Positions 47,582 through 57,506 of a DNA stretch of 64,000 nt are shown piece after piece; position 1 is the stretch's first letter; the number at the start of each line of letters is the position of its first letter. Below the pieces are notes generated by a model. It did not search any database and was not told the DNA's origin. It worked only from the letters and a program-made list of their open reading frames with translations. The stretch is taken from contig JANQFQ010000025.1 of NCBI GenBank assembly GCA_028277765.1, positions 1 through 64,000 on the forward strand. Direction: 5' to 3'. The translations under genes were made by a program, and so were the position numbers. This DNA comes from Desulfobacterales bacterium. GTDB taxonomy: Bacteria > Desulfobacterota > Desulfobacteria > Desulfobacterales > SURF-7.

Positions 47582-49027
47582 ATGACGATTAAAGAGCCTT
47601 CCATCAATGATCTAAAGAAAAAAATCAGGATTTTGGAAGAAGAGGTCGTACAGCTCAGACAGAATGCTGATATCCAGAACAGGGACGCTGAGAAATACAG
47701 GATTATCTTTGAACATGCCAATGACGAAATTATTATCATCGATCGAAACGGTACAGTTGTCGATGTAAATGACAAGATCGAAGACATCTTCGGCTATAAA
47801 CGGAGAGAGGTTATAGGGAAAGATTTCATCGATTTTGAATTTATCAATCCAGAAGACCTTCAGAGTAAAATTGAAATTTTTTCGGATATTATTTCCGGTA
47901 AAACCGCTCAATTCATGGAGTTTGAGGCTGTTCACAAAGACAGGAAACAGAAACGATTTGTTGAAGTTAATCCCCATGTGATAAAAAAAGATGGGGAGGT
48001 TTACTGGATCATCGCCATGATCAGGGATATTACACAGCGAAAAAAAATCGAGAACAAGCTAAAAAAATACAGGGAGCATCTTGAAAAACAAGTGGCTGAG
48101 CGTACTGATGAACTGGCAAATTCAAATGTACAACTGAGAATGGAAATAGCTGTTCGGCAGATGGCTGAGAACGCTCTACAGGAGAGTGAAGGGAAATACA
48201 GATCTCTTGTGGAAAATTCTTTGATAGGCCTGGTGATCTTACAAGATTTTAAAATTGTTTTTGCCAATGAGACCATTGCACAGATGATCGGTTTTAGCGT
48301 ACAGGAGATACAGAACTTGACCCCCGAACAGATCCAGGAAAGGATACACCCTGATGATCTGGCCATGGTTTGGGAGCGTCTCCAGATGCGCTTGCAGGGC
48401 ATGGATGCTCCCCCATATTACACAGTTTGTGCAATCCACAGAGATGGATCTTCACGTTGGCTGGAAACTTACAGCAATCTGATTGACTACAAGGGAAAAC
48501 CTGCAATACAGGGAACATTAATCGATATCACGGACAGACACAAGGCTGAGCAGGAACTTCGCCGCCACCGTGATCACCTCAAAGAACTGGTAAAGGAACA
48601 GACGATCAATCTTGAAGAAGCGAATGCTGCTTTGAGGATACTGTTGAAAAAAAAGGATAGTGATAAGAGCGAAATTTCAGAAAAGATGGCTCATAATGTA
48701 AGGGAATTAATCCGACCCTACATCAGCAAACTAAGTAACAGCGGATTGAATGACCGGCAAAGAACCTACCTGGAAATTATTGAATCTAATATGAACACTA
48801 TCATTTCTCCCTTGCTGCACAGGCTCTCGTTAAAACATATTAAATTGACACCCTCTGAAATGCAGATAGTCAATCTCATTGTTCAGGGAAAGAGAAATAA
48901 AGAGATGGCTGAATTGGCCAATCTTTCCGTGCGCACAATAGAAACACACCGGGATAATATTAGGAGAAAACTCAAAATTAATAACAAAAAAATTAATTTA
49001 AGAACTTATCTATTGAACCACCTGTAA
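47582..49027 (+). CDS. PAS-PAS-LuxR sensory regulator
   Basis: 481 residues. Coiled coil (2-28), PAS domain 1 (about 40-150, IFEHANDEIIIIDRNGTVVDVNDKIEDIFGY and a PAC segment ending IIAMIRDITQRKKIEN), coiled coil, PAS domain 2 (about 205-320, SLIGLVILQDFKIVFANETIAQMIGF), coiled coil, and a LuxR/GerE helix-turn-helix at the end (LTPSEMQIVNLIVQGKRNKEMAELANLSVRTIETHRDNIRRKL). No kinase or receiver domain, so it may sense directly. Starts 50 bases after the rpsI terminator. Confidence 0.85.
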   Translation: MTIKEPSINDLKKKIRILEEEVVQLRQNADIQNRDAEKYRIIFEHANDEIIIIDRNGTVVDVNDKIEDIFGYKRREVIGKDFIDFEFINPEDLQSKIEIFSDIISGKTAQFMEFEAVHKDRKQKRFVEVNPHVIKKDGEVYWIIAMIRDITQRKKIENKLKKYREHLEKQVAERTDELANSNVQLRMEIAVRQMAENALQESEGKYRSLVENSLIGLVILQDFKIVFANETIAQMIGFSVQEIQNLTPEQIQERIHPDDLAMVWERLQMRLQGMDAPPYYTVCAIHRDGSSRWLETYSNLIDYKGKPAIQGTLIDITDRHKAEQELRRHRDHLKELVKEQTINLEEANAALRILLKKKDSDKSEISEKMAHNVRELIRPYISKLSNSGLNDRQRTYLEIIESNMNTIISPLLHRLSLKHIKLTPSEMQIVNLIVQGKRNKEMAELANLSVRTIETHRDNIRRKLKINNKKINLRTYLLNHL

Positions 49028-49207
49028 CTTGAGTGTAAAAGTTATCATTATACTTTACATGCAGCATCAATTTTAGTTTAATCATCTCTCTGTTTTAATT
49101 CAGTAAAATTTTTAAAAAAAATTCATGCTTGATTTTTCCAAATTTTCTGGCATTATGATCCAATCTACGTGCAAAAAAACACTTACTTCAAGAGAAGGGG
49201 GAAGAGA

Positions 49208-49450
49208 TTGAAGTACTGTGATCGCTTACATGCTGTTTTGGTAGACAGCTTTGACGAAGATGCTGTCTGGACAATCGATGCAATGAAATTGTCCGCCATG
49301 ATCAATATGCCGGAAAAATATCCTTCATTTGTTGTCAGAAAAATTGAAACCGCCGTCAACAGGATCAATAGAGATACCTCTCTTGACATATCGCTCGATG
49401 TCAAGCGTCCGCGCCATGGAAAAGCCATTTTAACATTCCAAAAACGGTAA
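49208..49450 (+). CDS. Small orphan resembling a Rep_3-type C-terminal winged helix
   Basis: About 80 residues from TTG 49208 (AGGGGGAAGAGATTG), or 93 from GTG 49169. FVVRKIETAVNRINRDTSLDISLDVKRPRHGKAILTFQKR resembles the end of Rep_3/RepA initiators (xxIKEINEKTDLxVxYxxxKRGRKVxxLxF). Only that second winged-helix part is present and no iterons are nearby, so plasmid origin is not implied. Start choice uncertain. Confidence 0.4.
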   Translation: MKYCDRLHAVLVDSFDEDAVWTIDAMKLSAMINMPEKYPSFVVRKIETAVNRINRDTSLDISLDVKRPRHGKAILTFQKR

Positions 49451-49764
49451 CCAATTTTAGCCGTTGACACTGGATTGGTATTGACTGTTCTTCCGGTATT
49501 CAATAGTTTTTTTACAAAAAACAACTGCTCAAAAAACAGCTCTCTCAGAAAAACATTTTACACAACTTAATTTGATTTTTTCCTTTTTTTATCAACAGGT
49601 TATTGTTATGTATGTGCGGTGTTGTTTTTTCATTTTTTTCTTTACTTAGTTTGCAGTAACTGCTACAAAACACTTGAATTTTAATATTAAAAATATGTTC
49701 TGTGCGTATCATTTTTTTTGCGGGTATACGCTGAACAGGACTAAATAAATGTCAGGAGAAAAAA
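49451..49764. other. 314-base gap, mostly featureless
   Basis: AT-rich. TTGACA at 49464 and TTGACT at 49481 with TAGTTT at 49504 (17-base spacing) are the only promoter-like boxes. No RNA structure, repeat or other gene recognised. Confidence 0.4.
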
Positions 49765-49920
49765 ATGAACTTGAGCAGAAGATTGGGCATTCTTGTTTTC
49801 TTTGCTGTACCGGCGATCATAGGTGGCGGCATTGTTTACCACTTTTTTCATAGTTATATTCCGGTTTGCATTTTTGAGATAGCTCTATTGCTTGTTGCAG
49901 GCGGATGTGCCGGCAAGTAA
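49765..49920 (+). CDS. Small predicted membrane protein (51 residues)
   Basis: ATG 49765 is preceded by AGGAGAAAAA. Sequence MNLSRRLGILVFFAVPAIIG then GGIVYHFFHSYIPVCIFEIALLLVAGGCAGK: two hydrophobic helices, a short basic N-terminus and no other motif. Just upstream of, and in the same direction as, the AI-2E transporter gene. Good translation signals but no family recognised. Confidence 0.55.
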   Translation: MNLSRRLGILVFFAVPAIIGGGIVYHFFHSYIPVCIFEIALLLVAGGCAGK

Positions 49921-50028
49921 ACAGCCAGCATTGTATAGTTTGCATAACCCCTTTCTATATTTACCAGGCTTCCGGGTTTAATGCCCGGTTTTACTGAAGG
50001 CATCCTGCAAAAAACTGCGGTGAAATAA

Positions 50029-51129
50029 ATGAAAGCAAAAGCGCATCGAGATATCATCCTGTGGTTTTTTCTGGCACTTCTTATCGCCTCAACCATAATG
50101 TTGGGATGGCTTTTTCTGCCGTTCCTGCCGGTGATTATTCTCGCATACGTTGTATCTGGAATATTCAATCCTGTATATCGTAAGATAACAGTAAAAGACA
50201 AGATAACCCCTCCTTTTGCTTCCCTTTTTACATGTCTTATCATTTTTATCGTCCTATTTATACCGATTGTCGTGTTTGTGGGGATACTCTCCAAGGAAGC
50301 CCAGGAATTACTAGGCTTGGTAAAAAACTTTGTTGCAAGCGGCCAGCTAAAACAACTGCTGGCGAACAGCCTGGTCTTTGAAAAATTGAAGAGCCTACTG
50401 CTGATTTTTAATATCCAGCTTACTGGTGAAGACCTGAACAAAGCGATTGCTGAAATCGGGCAGAATCTAGGACTTTACCTGTTTAATCAGGCCCAAAAGA
50501 TAGCAGCAAATATGCTGACATTTATTGTATATTTCTTTTTTATGCTCCTGGTCACCTTCTACTTCCTGCTGGACGGGAATAAGATCATATCCTTTATTAC
50601 CGATCTTTCCCCTTTGCCCAAGGAACAGGATGAAAAGCTGATACTCAAATTCAAAGACATGACAGGGGCCATCCTGATCGGCAATGGTGTATGCGGTATT
50701 ATCCAGGGAATTGCGGGCGGAATCATCTTTATGCTCTTTGGCCTGCAGTCAGCTTTTCTGTGGGGTGTGATCATGGGAGTGCTGGCATTCCTCCCGGTCA
50801 TAGGCATAGGGATCGTCTTTATACCGACAGCGCTGCTGCTCTTTTTAAAAGGCCGAACACTGGCGGGATTTTTTTTCATCGTATTCTATGTTATCCTCTC
50901 AGGCGGTGTGGAATACCTCCTTAAGCCGAAGCTTGTGGGCGAACGAGTTAAAATGCATACCCTGCTTGTCTTTTTATCGATTATCGGTGGGCTTCAGCTT
51001 TTCGGTATCCTGGGTATTATTTACGGCCCGCTTATCGTTACCGGGTTTTTGACGTTAACGGATATTTACCGGACCCGGTACCAACGGATTGTTGAACATG
51101 ACGAAATTATTGAAGACACATTGACATAG
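50029..51129 (+). CDS. AI-2E transporter/PerM family permease
   Basis: 366 residues with N-terminal helices ([38 protein letters not shown]), the amphipathic central domain, [20 protein letters not shown], and the C-terminal signature [27 protein letters not shown] plus [20 protein letters not shown] and [23 protein letters not shown]. Function in most members (exporter of AI-2, or Na+/H+ antiport) unproven. Immediately upstream of gyrA. Confidence 0.9.
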   Translation: MKAKAHRDIILWFFLALLIASTIMLGWLFLPFLPVIILAYVVSGIFNPVYRKITVKDKITPPFASLFTCLIIFIVLFIPIVVFVGILSKEAQELLGLVKNFVASGQLKQLLANSLVFEKLKSLLLIFNIQLTGEDLNKAIAEIGQNLGLYLFNQAQKIAANMLTFIVYFFFMLLVTFYFLLDGNKIISFITDLSPLPKEQDEKLILKFKDMTGAILIGNGVCGIIQGIAGGIIFMLFGLQSAFLWGVIMGVLAFLPVIGIGIVFIPTALLLFLKGRTLAGFFFIVFYVILSGGVEYLLKPKLVGERVKMHTLLVFLSIIGGLQLFGILGIIYGPLIVTGFLTLTDIYRTRYQRIVEHDEIIEDTLT

Positions 51130-51152
51130 AAGCGATGGCGTTTGGAGAACAT

Positions 51153-53618
51153 ATGGAACAGACAGAAAAACAACCCAGAATAAGTATCGAGAACGAAATG
51201 AAAAAATCGTATCTCGAATACGCCATGAGTGTCATCATTGGAAGGGCGTTGCCGGATGTGCGTGACGGCCTTAAACCGGTTCACCGCAGAGTCTTGTATG
51301 CCATGCGGGAGCTGAAAAACGACTGGAACAAGCCATATAAAAAATCCGCTCGTGTTGTGGGTGATGTTATCGGTAAATATCATCCCCATGGCGACACAGC
51401 GGTTTATGATACAATCGTTCGGATGGCCCAGGATTTCTCCATGAGGTATCCCATCGTTAATGGTCAGGGAAACTTCGGTTCGGTTGACGGGGACGCTCCT
51501 GCTGCCATGAGGTATACAGAGGTCAGGATGATGCGGCTGGCCCACCAGATGATGGAGGACCTGGACAAGGAGACAGTAGATTTTATTCCAAATTATGATG
51601 AAACACTTGAGGAGCCTTCTGTGCTTCCATCAAAGATCCCGGCACTTCTTATTAATGGGTCGGCTGGTATCGCCGTCGGCATGGCAACCAATATCCCCCC
51701 TCATAATCTTTCAGAAACAGTTAACGCGTTAATCGCCTTAATTGATAACCCTGATCTTTCCTTAGAAGACTTGGTAAGCTTGATTCCCGGCCCTGATTTT
51801 CCAACAGCAGGCATTATTCACGGAAAACAGGGAATTTACGACGCCTATAGAACCGGGAGAGGAAGGATAAAGGTTAGGGCAAGGGTTACGGTTGAAAAAG
51901 ATGAGCGGTTAAAAAAAGACACCATACTGGTCCATGAACTTCCCTACCAGGTTAACAAAGCAAAAGTGATCGAAAAAATAGCTGAACTTGTACGTCATAA
52001 GCAGATTGAAGGGATACAATATGTAAGAGATGAATCAGATCGGGACGGCATGAGGATAGCTATAGGGCTGAAAAAGGACCAGGTTCCGGACGTCATCATT
52101 AACCTGCTTTATAAGCAAACCAGGCTTGAAACAACGTTCGGTATTATTTTCCTTGCCGTCGTAAACAACCGCCCGGAACTCTTGTCACTAAAAGAAATCC
52201 TTGAACATTTTATTTCCCACCGCAGAGATATCATCGTCAGGAAAACAAGATTTGACCTGAACAAGGCTGAAGCGACCGCCCATATCCTGGAAGGCCTTAA
52301 AATCGCTCTGGACAACCTTGATGAAGTGGTGGCTTTGATCAGAAAATCGCAATCACCTAGTGAAGCTAAAAAAGGGCTGATAGACCAATTCAGCCTGACA
52401 GCGATACAGGCTCAGGAGATACTGAATATGCGCCTGCAGAGGCTGACAGGGCTTGAACGGGAAAAAATTCAGGACGAACACACAAACACGCTAAAGAATA
52501 TCGCCCGGTTCAAGGAGATTCTGGCGAATGACCAGCTAGTCTTGAACATCATCAAAGATGAGCTTACTGAAATTAAGGAAACGTTTGGGGATGAACGGCG
52601 CACGGAAATCATACACGCGGGGCCTGAGATAGTATATGAAGACACTATAGTTGAAGAAGACATGGTGGTAACGGTTTCCAGACAGGGCTATATAAAGAGA
52701 AACCCGATTACGCTTTACCGCAGCCAGGGACGCGGTGGCAGGGGTAAAAAAGCGATGGGGATTAAGGATGAGGATTTTGTTTCACTCCTTTTTATCGCCT
52801 CCACCCATGATACGTTTATGTTTTTTACAAACAGCGGGAAGGTCTACTGGCGGAAAGTATACGAAATCCCCCAGGCAAGCCGTGCCAGTAAAGGAAAAGC
52901 GATTGTTAACTTCCTTAACTTTGAAGAAGGGGAAAAACTGACAGCAGTGCTGAACGTGCCGGAGTTTGAGCCTGGTTCGTATATTCTTATGGCCACTAAA
53001 AAAGGTACGGTTAAAAAGACCGATATCATGGCCTACAGCCGACCAAGAGAAGGAGGCATTATCGCGCTGAAACTTGCGAAGGGTGATGAGCTGATAAGCG
53101 CTAAAATTACGGACGGAACCATGAACGTGTTTCTCGGCTCTGCCTCAGGGCAATCGATCCGCTTCCTTGAATCAGACGTCAGGCCCGCGGGCCGAGTTTC
53201 AAAAGGTGTCCGGGGAATACGGCTTGAAAAAGACGATTCCCTTGTAGGAATGGAGGTGCTGAGTCATGGACAGACTCTTTTTGCCGCGACCGAAAACGGC
53301 TACGGTAAAAGGACCTCTATCGATGAATATCCCGTGCAGAACCGAGGTGGCAAGGGAGTCATCACCATAAAAACCAGTGAGAGGAACGGTAAGGTTGTCG
53401 GGATTCTGCTTGTAAAAGAAGAGGATGATCTTATGCTTGTAACAGACACAGGAAAATTGATCCGCATGTCAGTGGACGGGATATCCGTAATAAGCCGCAA
53501 TACTCAGGGAGTAAGACTCATCGGGCTTCAAGAACATGAACGGGTCGTCAGTACTGCCAGGCTTGCGATTATTGAAGAAGATACTGAAGAGAAGGAAGAG
53601 ACTGAAGAAGATGAATAA
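51153..53618 (+). CDS. gyrA: DNA gyrase subunit A
   Basis: 821 residues from ATG 51153 behind TTTGGAGAACAT (the in-frame ATG at 51135 has no such signal). [21 protein letters not shown] is the quinolone region (Thr at the E. coli Ser83 position, Asp87 kept) and AAMRYTE has the catalytic tyrosine. The C-terminal beta-pinwheel begins with the GyrA box [10 protein letters not shown]. Ends in an acidic tail. Overlaps gpsA by eight bases. Confidence 0.97.
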   Translation: MEQTEKQPRISIENEMKKSYLEYAMSVIIGRALPDVRDGLKPVHRRVLYAMRELKNDWNKPYKKSARVVGDVIGKYHPHGDTAVYDTIVRMAQDFSMRYPIVNGQGNFGSVDGDAPAAMRYTEVRMMRLAHQMMEDLDKETVDFIPNYDETLEEPSVLPSKIPALLINGSAGIAVGMATNIPPHNLSETVNALIALIDNPDLSLEDLVSLIPGPDFPTAGIIHGKQGIYDAYRTGRGRIKVRARVTVEKDERLKKDTILVHELPYQVNKAKVIEKIAELVRHKQIEGIQYVRDESDRDGMRIAIGLKKDQVPDVIINLLYKQTRLETTFGIIFLAVVNNRPELLSLKEILEHFISHRRDIIVRKTRFDLNKAEATAHILEGLKIALDNLDEVVALIRKSQSPSEAKKGLIDQFSLTAIQAQEILNMRLQRLTGLEREKIQDEHTNTLKNIARFKEILANDQLVLNIIKDELTEIKETFGDERRTEIIHAGPEIVYEDTIVEEDMVVTVSRQGYIKRNPITLYRSQGRGGRGKKAMGIKDEDFVSLLFIASTHDTFMFFTNSGKVYWRKVYEIPQASRASKGKAIVNFLNFEEGEKLTAVLNVPEFEPGSYILMATKKGTVKKTDIMAYSRPREGGIIALKLAKGDELISAKITDGTMNVFLGSASGQSIRFLESDVRPAGRVSKGVRGIRLEKDDSLVGMEVLSHGQTLFAATENGYGKRTSIDEYPVQNRGGKGVITIKTSERNGKVVGILLVKEEDDLMLVTDTGKLIRMSVDGISVISRNTQGVRLIGLQEHERVVSTARLAIIEEDTEEKEETEEDE

Positions 53619-54648
53619 TCATGTTGAGATTGATATAGATAAAATCAGAATAGGTGTAGTGGGGGCCGGAAGCTGGGGAACAGCGCTTGCCAATCATCTT
53701 GGAAAAAAAGGATTTAAGCTTGACCTTTGGGTCTTTGAAGAAGAAGTAAAGGAACAGATAAAAAACGATAGGGAAAATAAGGTGTTTCTCCCTGGAGCGT
53801 CATTGTCGGAAAACATTGAACCATCCAACGATCTTGAAGAAGTTGTTTCAGATAAGGATATTGTTCTGATTGTTGTTCCTTCACACCTGATGAGAGAAGT
53901 GTCAGAGAAAATGGCTGACTTCCTCCCTGAAGACGTGATTATTGTCACTGCATCCAAGGGGATCGAAAACAAAACCCATCTGACTATGACCGGCATATTC
54001 AAAGAAACCCTGCCATCGGTTCCTGAAGAAAACCTGGTCGTCCTTTCAGGGCCAAGTTTTGCAAGAGAACTGGTACAGGATGTCCCTACGGTTGTAACCA
54101 TAGCATCAAAAAAGGAAGAAAACGCAGTCTTTATACAGCATATCTTTGCCACCCCTCTTTTCCGTGTATATACTAGCGAGGATATGATCGGGGTTGAGTT
54201 GGGCGGCGCAGTTAAAAATGTTGTTGCCATCGCTGCCGGCATCGTGGACGGGAAGGGGTTGGGCTACAACACCAGGGCTGCCATGATTACAAGGGGACTT
54301 GTGGAAATCAGGAGGCTCGGTATGAAACTCGGCGCAAACCCGCATACATTTGCCGGCCTTTCAGGCGTCGGCGACCTGCTCCTCACCTGCACTGGTGAAC
54401 TGAGCCGGAACTACACTGTAGGGAAACAGCTGGGCCAAGGGAAAACCCTTAAAGAAATCCTGTCAGAAATGCGGATGGTTGCAGAGGGAGTAAAAACCGC
54501 CAAATCAGTCCGCAACCTCGCGAAAAGGCTGGAAGTGGATCTTCCCATCTGCAATGAAATATACAGGATCCTCTATGAAGACCTTTCTCCTGATGAGGCA
54601 GGACAGAGACTGATGACCCGGGAACTGGGACCAGAATATGTAGAATAA
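53611..54648 (+). CDS. gpsA: Glycerol-3-phosphate dehydrogenase [NAD(P)+]
   Basis: 345 residues from ATG 53611 inside the end of gyr[24 protein letters not shown] is the dinucleotide fold; [47 protein letters not shown] with the catalytic lysine, and [22 protein letters not shown] are all present. Makes sn-glycerol-3-phosphate for phospholipids. Confidence 0.97.
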   Translation: MNNHVEIDIDKIRIGVVGAGSWGTALANHLGKKGFKLDLWVFEEEVKEQIKNDRENKVFLPGASLSENIEPSNDLEEVVSDKDIVLIVVPSHLMREVSEKMADFLPEDVIIVTASKGIENKTHLTMTGIFKETLPSVPEENLVVLSGPSFARELVQDVPTVVTIASKKEENAVFIQHIFATPLFRVYTSEDMIGVELGGAVKNVVAIAAGIVDGKGLGYNTRAAMITRGLVEIRRLGMKLGANPHTFAGLSGVGDLLLTCTGELSRNYTVGKQLGQGKTLKEILSEMRMVAEGVKTAKSVRNLAKRLEVDLPICNEIYRILYEDLSPDEAGQRLMTRELGPEYVE

Positions 54649-54740
54649 AAAATAAGTATAACGCTACAACATAAAAACCAGATATATATTTAAAGCCAAA
54701 GCTTAAAAATCTAACTGAAAGCAAAGCCAGGGAGGGCAAA

Positions 54741-55496
54741 ATGACAAAACAGCATAAAGGCGAGGGACACAGGAAGAGACTGCGGGAAAAATTTCTTACT
54801 TCAGGCCTGTCAGGCTTCCATGACTACGAAGTTGTTGAACTCCTTCTTACACTAGCAACCCCCAGAAAAGACTGTAAAAAAGCCGCTAAAGAAGCGTTAA
54901 CCAGGTTTAAAACACTGCAGGGTGTGTTTGAGGCCTCTCCTGGCGACCTTTGCGGAATTCCAGGGATAGGAAATAAAAATCAGCTGGGAATAAGACTGAT
55001 AAAGGAGGCAGCTGAACGGTATCTTGAAAAAAAGATAACCAACACCACCCCCTTAACCAATTCAACGGACCTCTACAATTACCTTAAGCTTGATATAAGG
55101 GATAAAAGTGTAGAGTGCTTCAATATTATCTATCTGGATGCAAAAAACAGAGTGCTGGCCGCTGAAACACTTTTTAAGGGCACTTTGACCGCAAGCTCTG
55201 TATACCCACGGGAAGTGGTCATTTCAGCCCTTGAACACAAATCCGCGGCCCTTATCTTTGCCCACAACCATCCTTCCGGCGACCCGAATCCTTCTCCCGA
55301 AGATATCGACATTACCCGCCGGCTGATCTTCGCCTGCAGGGTAATTGGAATAGTCGTTCACGAACACATTATCATCGGCGGCAACGAGTATTTCAGTTTT
55401 GCCGACCAGGGATATATTGCCAGGTTGAACCGGGAATATGAAAATCAGAAGTGGAATAAATCTTTTGCCACGAATGACACGAATAGACACGAATAG
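54741..55496 (+). CDS. radC: RadC-family (JAB/MPN) protein
   Basis: 251 residues. N-terminal helix-hairpin-helix (GDLCGIPGIGNKNQLGIRLIKEAAERYL) and the JAMM-like metal motif HNHPSGDPNPSPEDIDIT. The last residues (SFATNDTNRHE) are read from a tandem GACACGAATA tract that continues beyond the stop, an apparent 3' extension. The name RadC is historical; no DNA-repair role is established. Confidence 0.93.
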   Translation: MTKQHKGEGHRKRLREKFLTSGLSGFHDYEVVELLLTLATPRKDCKKAAKEALTRFKTLQGVFEASPGDLCGIPGIGNKNQLGIRLIKEAAERYLEKKITNTTPLTNSTDLYNYLKLDIRDKSVECFNIIYLDAKNRVLAAETLFKGTLTASSVYPREVVISALEHKSAALIFAHNHPSGDPNPSPEDIDITRRLIFACRVIGIVVHEHIIIGGNEYFSFADQGYIARLNREYENQKWNKSFATNDTNRHE

Positions 55497-55534
55497 ACAC
55501 GGATAACATATCATATTATCTGTAAAAGTCTAGA

Positions 55535-55617
55535 TTTGACTTTACAGACAGTGTCAGGTTCTTTTCAAAGCAATGCCGTTAAATAAATATTAAAAATCAA
55601 GTATTGGTCAGGACATA
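55535..55617. repeat. Inverted copy of the TGTCCTGACC...ACTTGATTTT repeat head
   Basis: Reading the minus strand, TATGTCCTGACCAATACTTGATTTT matches the starts of the 19.2-kb and 22.3-kb repeats, and TTTACAGACAGTGTCA on the plus strand matches their next segment. The flanking arms seem inverted around AT-rich sequence. Lies between radC and the convergent SET gene. Confidence 0.6.
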
Positions 55618-55620
55618 TTA

Positions 55621-56262
55621 TCACAGCTCCGCCATCTCCCTGAAACCATCTTCCCAGTAGGCTTCCCCATACGAGATAAGGAGCTGCTCGTCTTTTTCAA
55701 TATCCCTGCCGGCCTTGAAAAACAGAACCCATTGGCCTTGATACAGGGTGTGCTCCACCTCCACATTCGGCTCGTTGCTGTGATTAAGAAAACGCATTTC
55801 ATTACCTTCAAGCCGGCCGTTAATCTCCAGAGTGGGCCCGCCCTTGATATTATCCAGGTAATACCATGTAAAATCGGTTTCAAATCCTTTTCCATTTTCA
55901 TCGTCAAAATCTTTGTATGAATCCCCGATTTGTACAACACCCGTGTATTCACCCACAAAATCGTCCTTGGCAATGGTTTCAGCGGCAAACACACCGTATC
56001 CGATCTCATCATCGATTTTTTTGATATATATGGGTGCTATCCGGCATTCTTCAATGGCATCACCATATAAAGCGGCAAGCCTTTTAAATTCCTCTTTATT
56101 TTCCTTATAATAGGGACTTCTACTAAACTTTTGATTATGCAGCGGCTTCCACCCGATTCTTGCTCTTTTGCGGTATATAACGCCCTGATCCTTAAAAAGC
56201 TGAAGGATTTCCTCTTTTGTTGAATAGTATTCAGACATAAAAAAACCTGTATCCTGTTTCAT
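55621..56262 (-). CDS. SET-domain protein (predicted lysine methyltransferase)
   Basis: 213 residues. SET hallmarks: EIGYGVFAAETIAKDDFVGEYTGVVQ (SAM-binding N-flank), MRFLNHSNEPNVEVEHTL (the NHS/N pseudoknot motif, RFLNHS, about 151-156 from the first frame start) and EQLLISYGEAYW (YGE/D end). A charged N-terminal extension (about 60 residues) precedes it. ATG at 56262, following AGAGGG; ATG at 56238 is an alternative. Substrate unknown; bacterial SET proteins methylate histone-like or ribosomal proteins in a few cases. Confidence 0.85.
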   Translation of the reverse strand: MKQDTGFFMSEYYSTKEEILQLFKDQGVIYRKRARIGWKPLHNQKFSRSPYYKENKEEFKRLAALYGDAIEECRIAPIYIKKIDDEIGYGVFAAETIAKDDFVGEYTGVVQIGDSYKDFDDENGKGFETDFTWYYLDNIKGGPTLEINGRLEGNEMRFLNHSNEPNVEVEHTLYQGQWVLFFKAGRDIEKDEQLLISYGEAYWEDGFREMAEL

Positions 56263-56275
56263 CAATCAGCCCTCT

Positions 56276-57451
56276 TTATCTGTTTAAATAGCTCCCAAAT
56301 TCTTCCATGGCTATACTAATAGGGATAGCAAATCCCAAGCCCTCCACTCTTTCATGGCTTATTTTCAGGGTATTTATCCCTATTACATTTCCCTTTTTTG
56401 TTATGAGCGGCCCCCCGCTGTTGCCCGGGTTAATCTGGGCATTTGTCTGTATAAGGCCGTCTCTATGCCCTGAAAAAATACCTGATGTAACAGAATGATC
56501 AAGGCTTAATGGGTTCCCGATTGCGAATAAGGGATCCCCGTGAGCAACTTGGCTCATCATCCCGGGTTTTATGAACGGTGTTTTATACCCATTCAGCTTT
56601 AACAAGGCCAGATCATGCTCTTCACTTATAGCAACCTCTTCAGCTGTATAACTGCTTTTATCAGCAAGAAAGATTTCAATCCCTGCATTGAATACTTTCC
56701 TGGTTTTTATTTCACTGAACTCCTCATATTTTTCATTAAACATCTTAAGCCCTTCGTCATATTGATACTTTGCACGTTCATAATCATCCTTCCGTCTTAC
56801 ATAATTACCTTCTCTGACATTATATTCAGAAACATAGGCATTATAATACGAGGCTTTTGCCGAAGAAAATCGTTTCCCTTCTTCCTGACGTTTATATACA
56901 TCATCAAGCTCTTTTCCTGCTTTATCCAGCCATGCCTCCTCTTCATCCAGCCATTTTTTCTCTTTTTCCAGCATCCGTTTCAAATCTTTAAGCTTTTTTT
57001 TATCCGCAGCAATATTCTTACGGCTTTCCTTAAACTCTTCTTCAGCACCCCTAATAACATGCTTACATGTAATTAAATATCCGTCTCCACTTATAAAAAA
57101 ACCCGATCCACTGCTCAATGCCGTATTTACTGAAACAGTGGCATTCCGAGCCTCTTCAATTTCATTCTTTGCGGGGAGTTTCTCTTCCAGGCTCTTTTTC
57201 AGGTCTTCTCCTGCCGATGGAGCTGGCTTTTTATCTTTAACAATCTGTTCAATTTTTACATCCTCAACCTCCGGAGGGGAATCCGTAAAATGCCAAACAC
57301 CGTTCGCATCCTTGTATTTATATACCCCCGCGCTGGTTATTGTAAAAAGAACAAAGATGACCAGCAGTATGAAAACAGGAAGAAAGAGCCGTTGTCGTAT
57401 GCCTTGAAATAGCAATATGTTGTTTTTATTAACAAATAGATGTTTCTTCAT
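56276..57451 (-). CDS. Membrane-anchored trypsin-like serine protease with DUF4124 module and inserted coiled coil
   Basis: 391 residues from ATG 57451. Membrane anchor (LFLPVFILLVIFVLFTITSAG, about 22-42), DUF4124-type sequence (VYKYKDANGVWHFTDSPPE, 43-61), then a S1C/HtrA-like domain: GSGFFISGDGYLITCKHVIRGAE with His131, EEHDLALLKL with Asp280, and NPGNSGGPL with Ser345. Between His and Asp lies a predicted coiled coil of about 115 residues (137-252, heavy in K/E/A/Y, KNIAADKKKLKDLKRMLEKEKKWLDEEEAWL) that normal HtrA proteases lack. No PDZ domain. The triad is intact. Confidence 0.85.
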   Translation of the reverse strand: MKKHLFVNKNNILLFQGIRQRLFLPVFILLVIFVLFTITSAGVYKYKDANGVWHFTDSPPEVEDVKIEQIVKDKKPAPSAGEDLKKSLEEKLPAKNEIEEARNATVSVNTALSSGSGFFISGDGYLITCKHVIRGAEEEFKESRKNIAADKKKLKDLKRMLEKEKKWLDEEEAWLDKAGKELDDVYKRQEEGKRFSSAKASYYNAYVSEYNVREGNYVRRKDDYERAKYQYDEGLKMFNEKYEEFSEIKTRKVFNAGIEIFLADKSSYTAEEVAISEEHDLALLKLNGYKTPFIKPGMMSQVAHGDPLFAIGNPLSLDHSVTSGIFSGHRDGLIQTNAQINPGNSGGPLITKKGNVIGINTLKISHERVEGLGFAIPISIAMEEFGSYLNR

Positions 57452-57506
57452 GGTTGACCTGCCTTTAAAAAATTTTTTCAGAATATATACCAAACATTCA
57501 GGCGTG

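Noticed and set aside
49208-49450. Plasmid replication origin
   Set aside because: Only a fragment resembling Rep_3, with no iterons, partition genes or DnaA-box cluster, inside chromosomal housekeeping genes.
51360-51430. Quinolone-resistance mutation in gyrA (Thr at the Ser83 position)
   Set aside because: Thr or Ala is the natural residue here in many bacteria, so resistance cannot be inferred.
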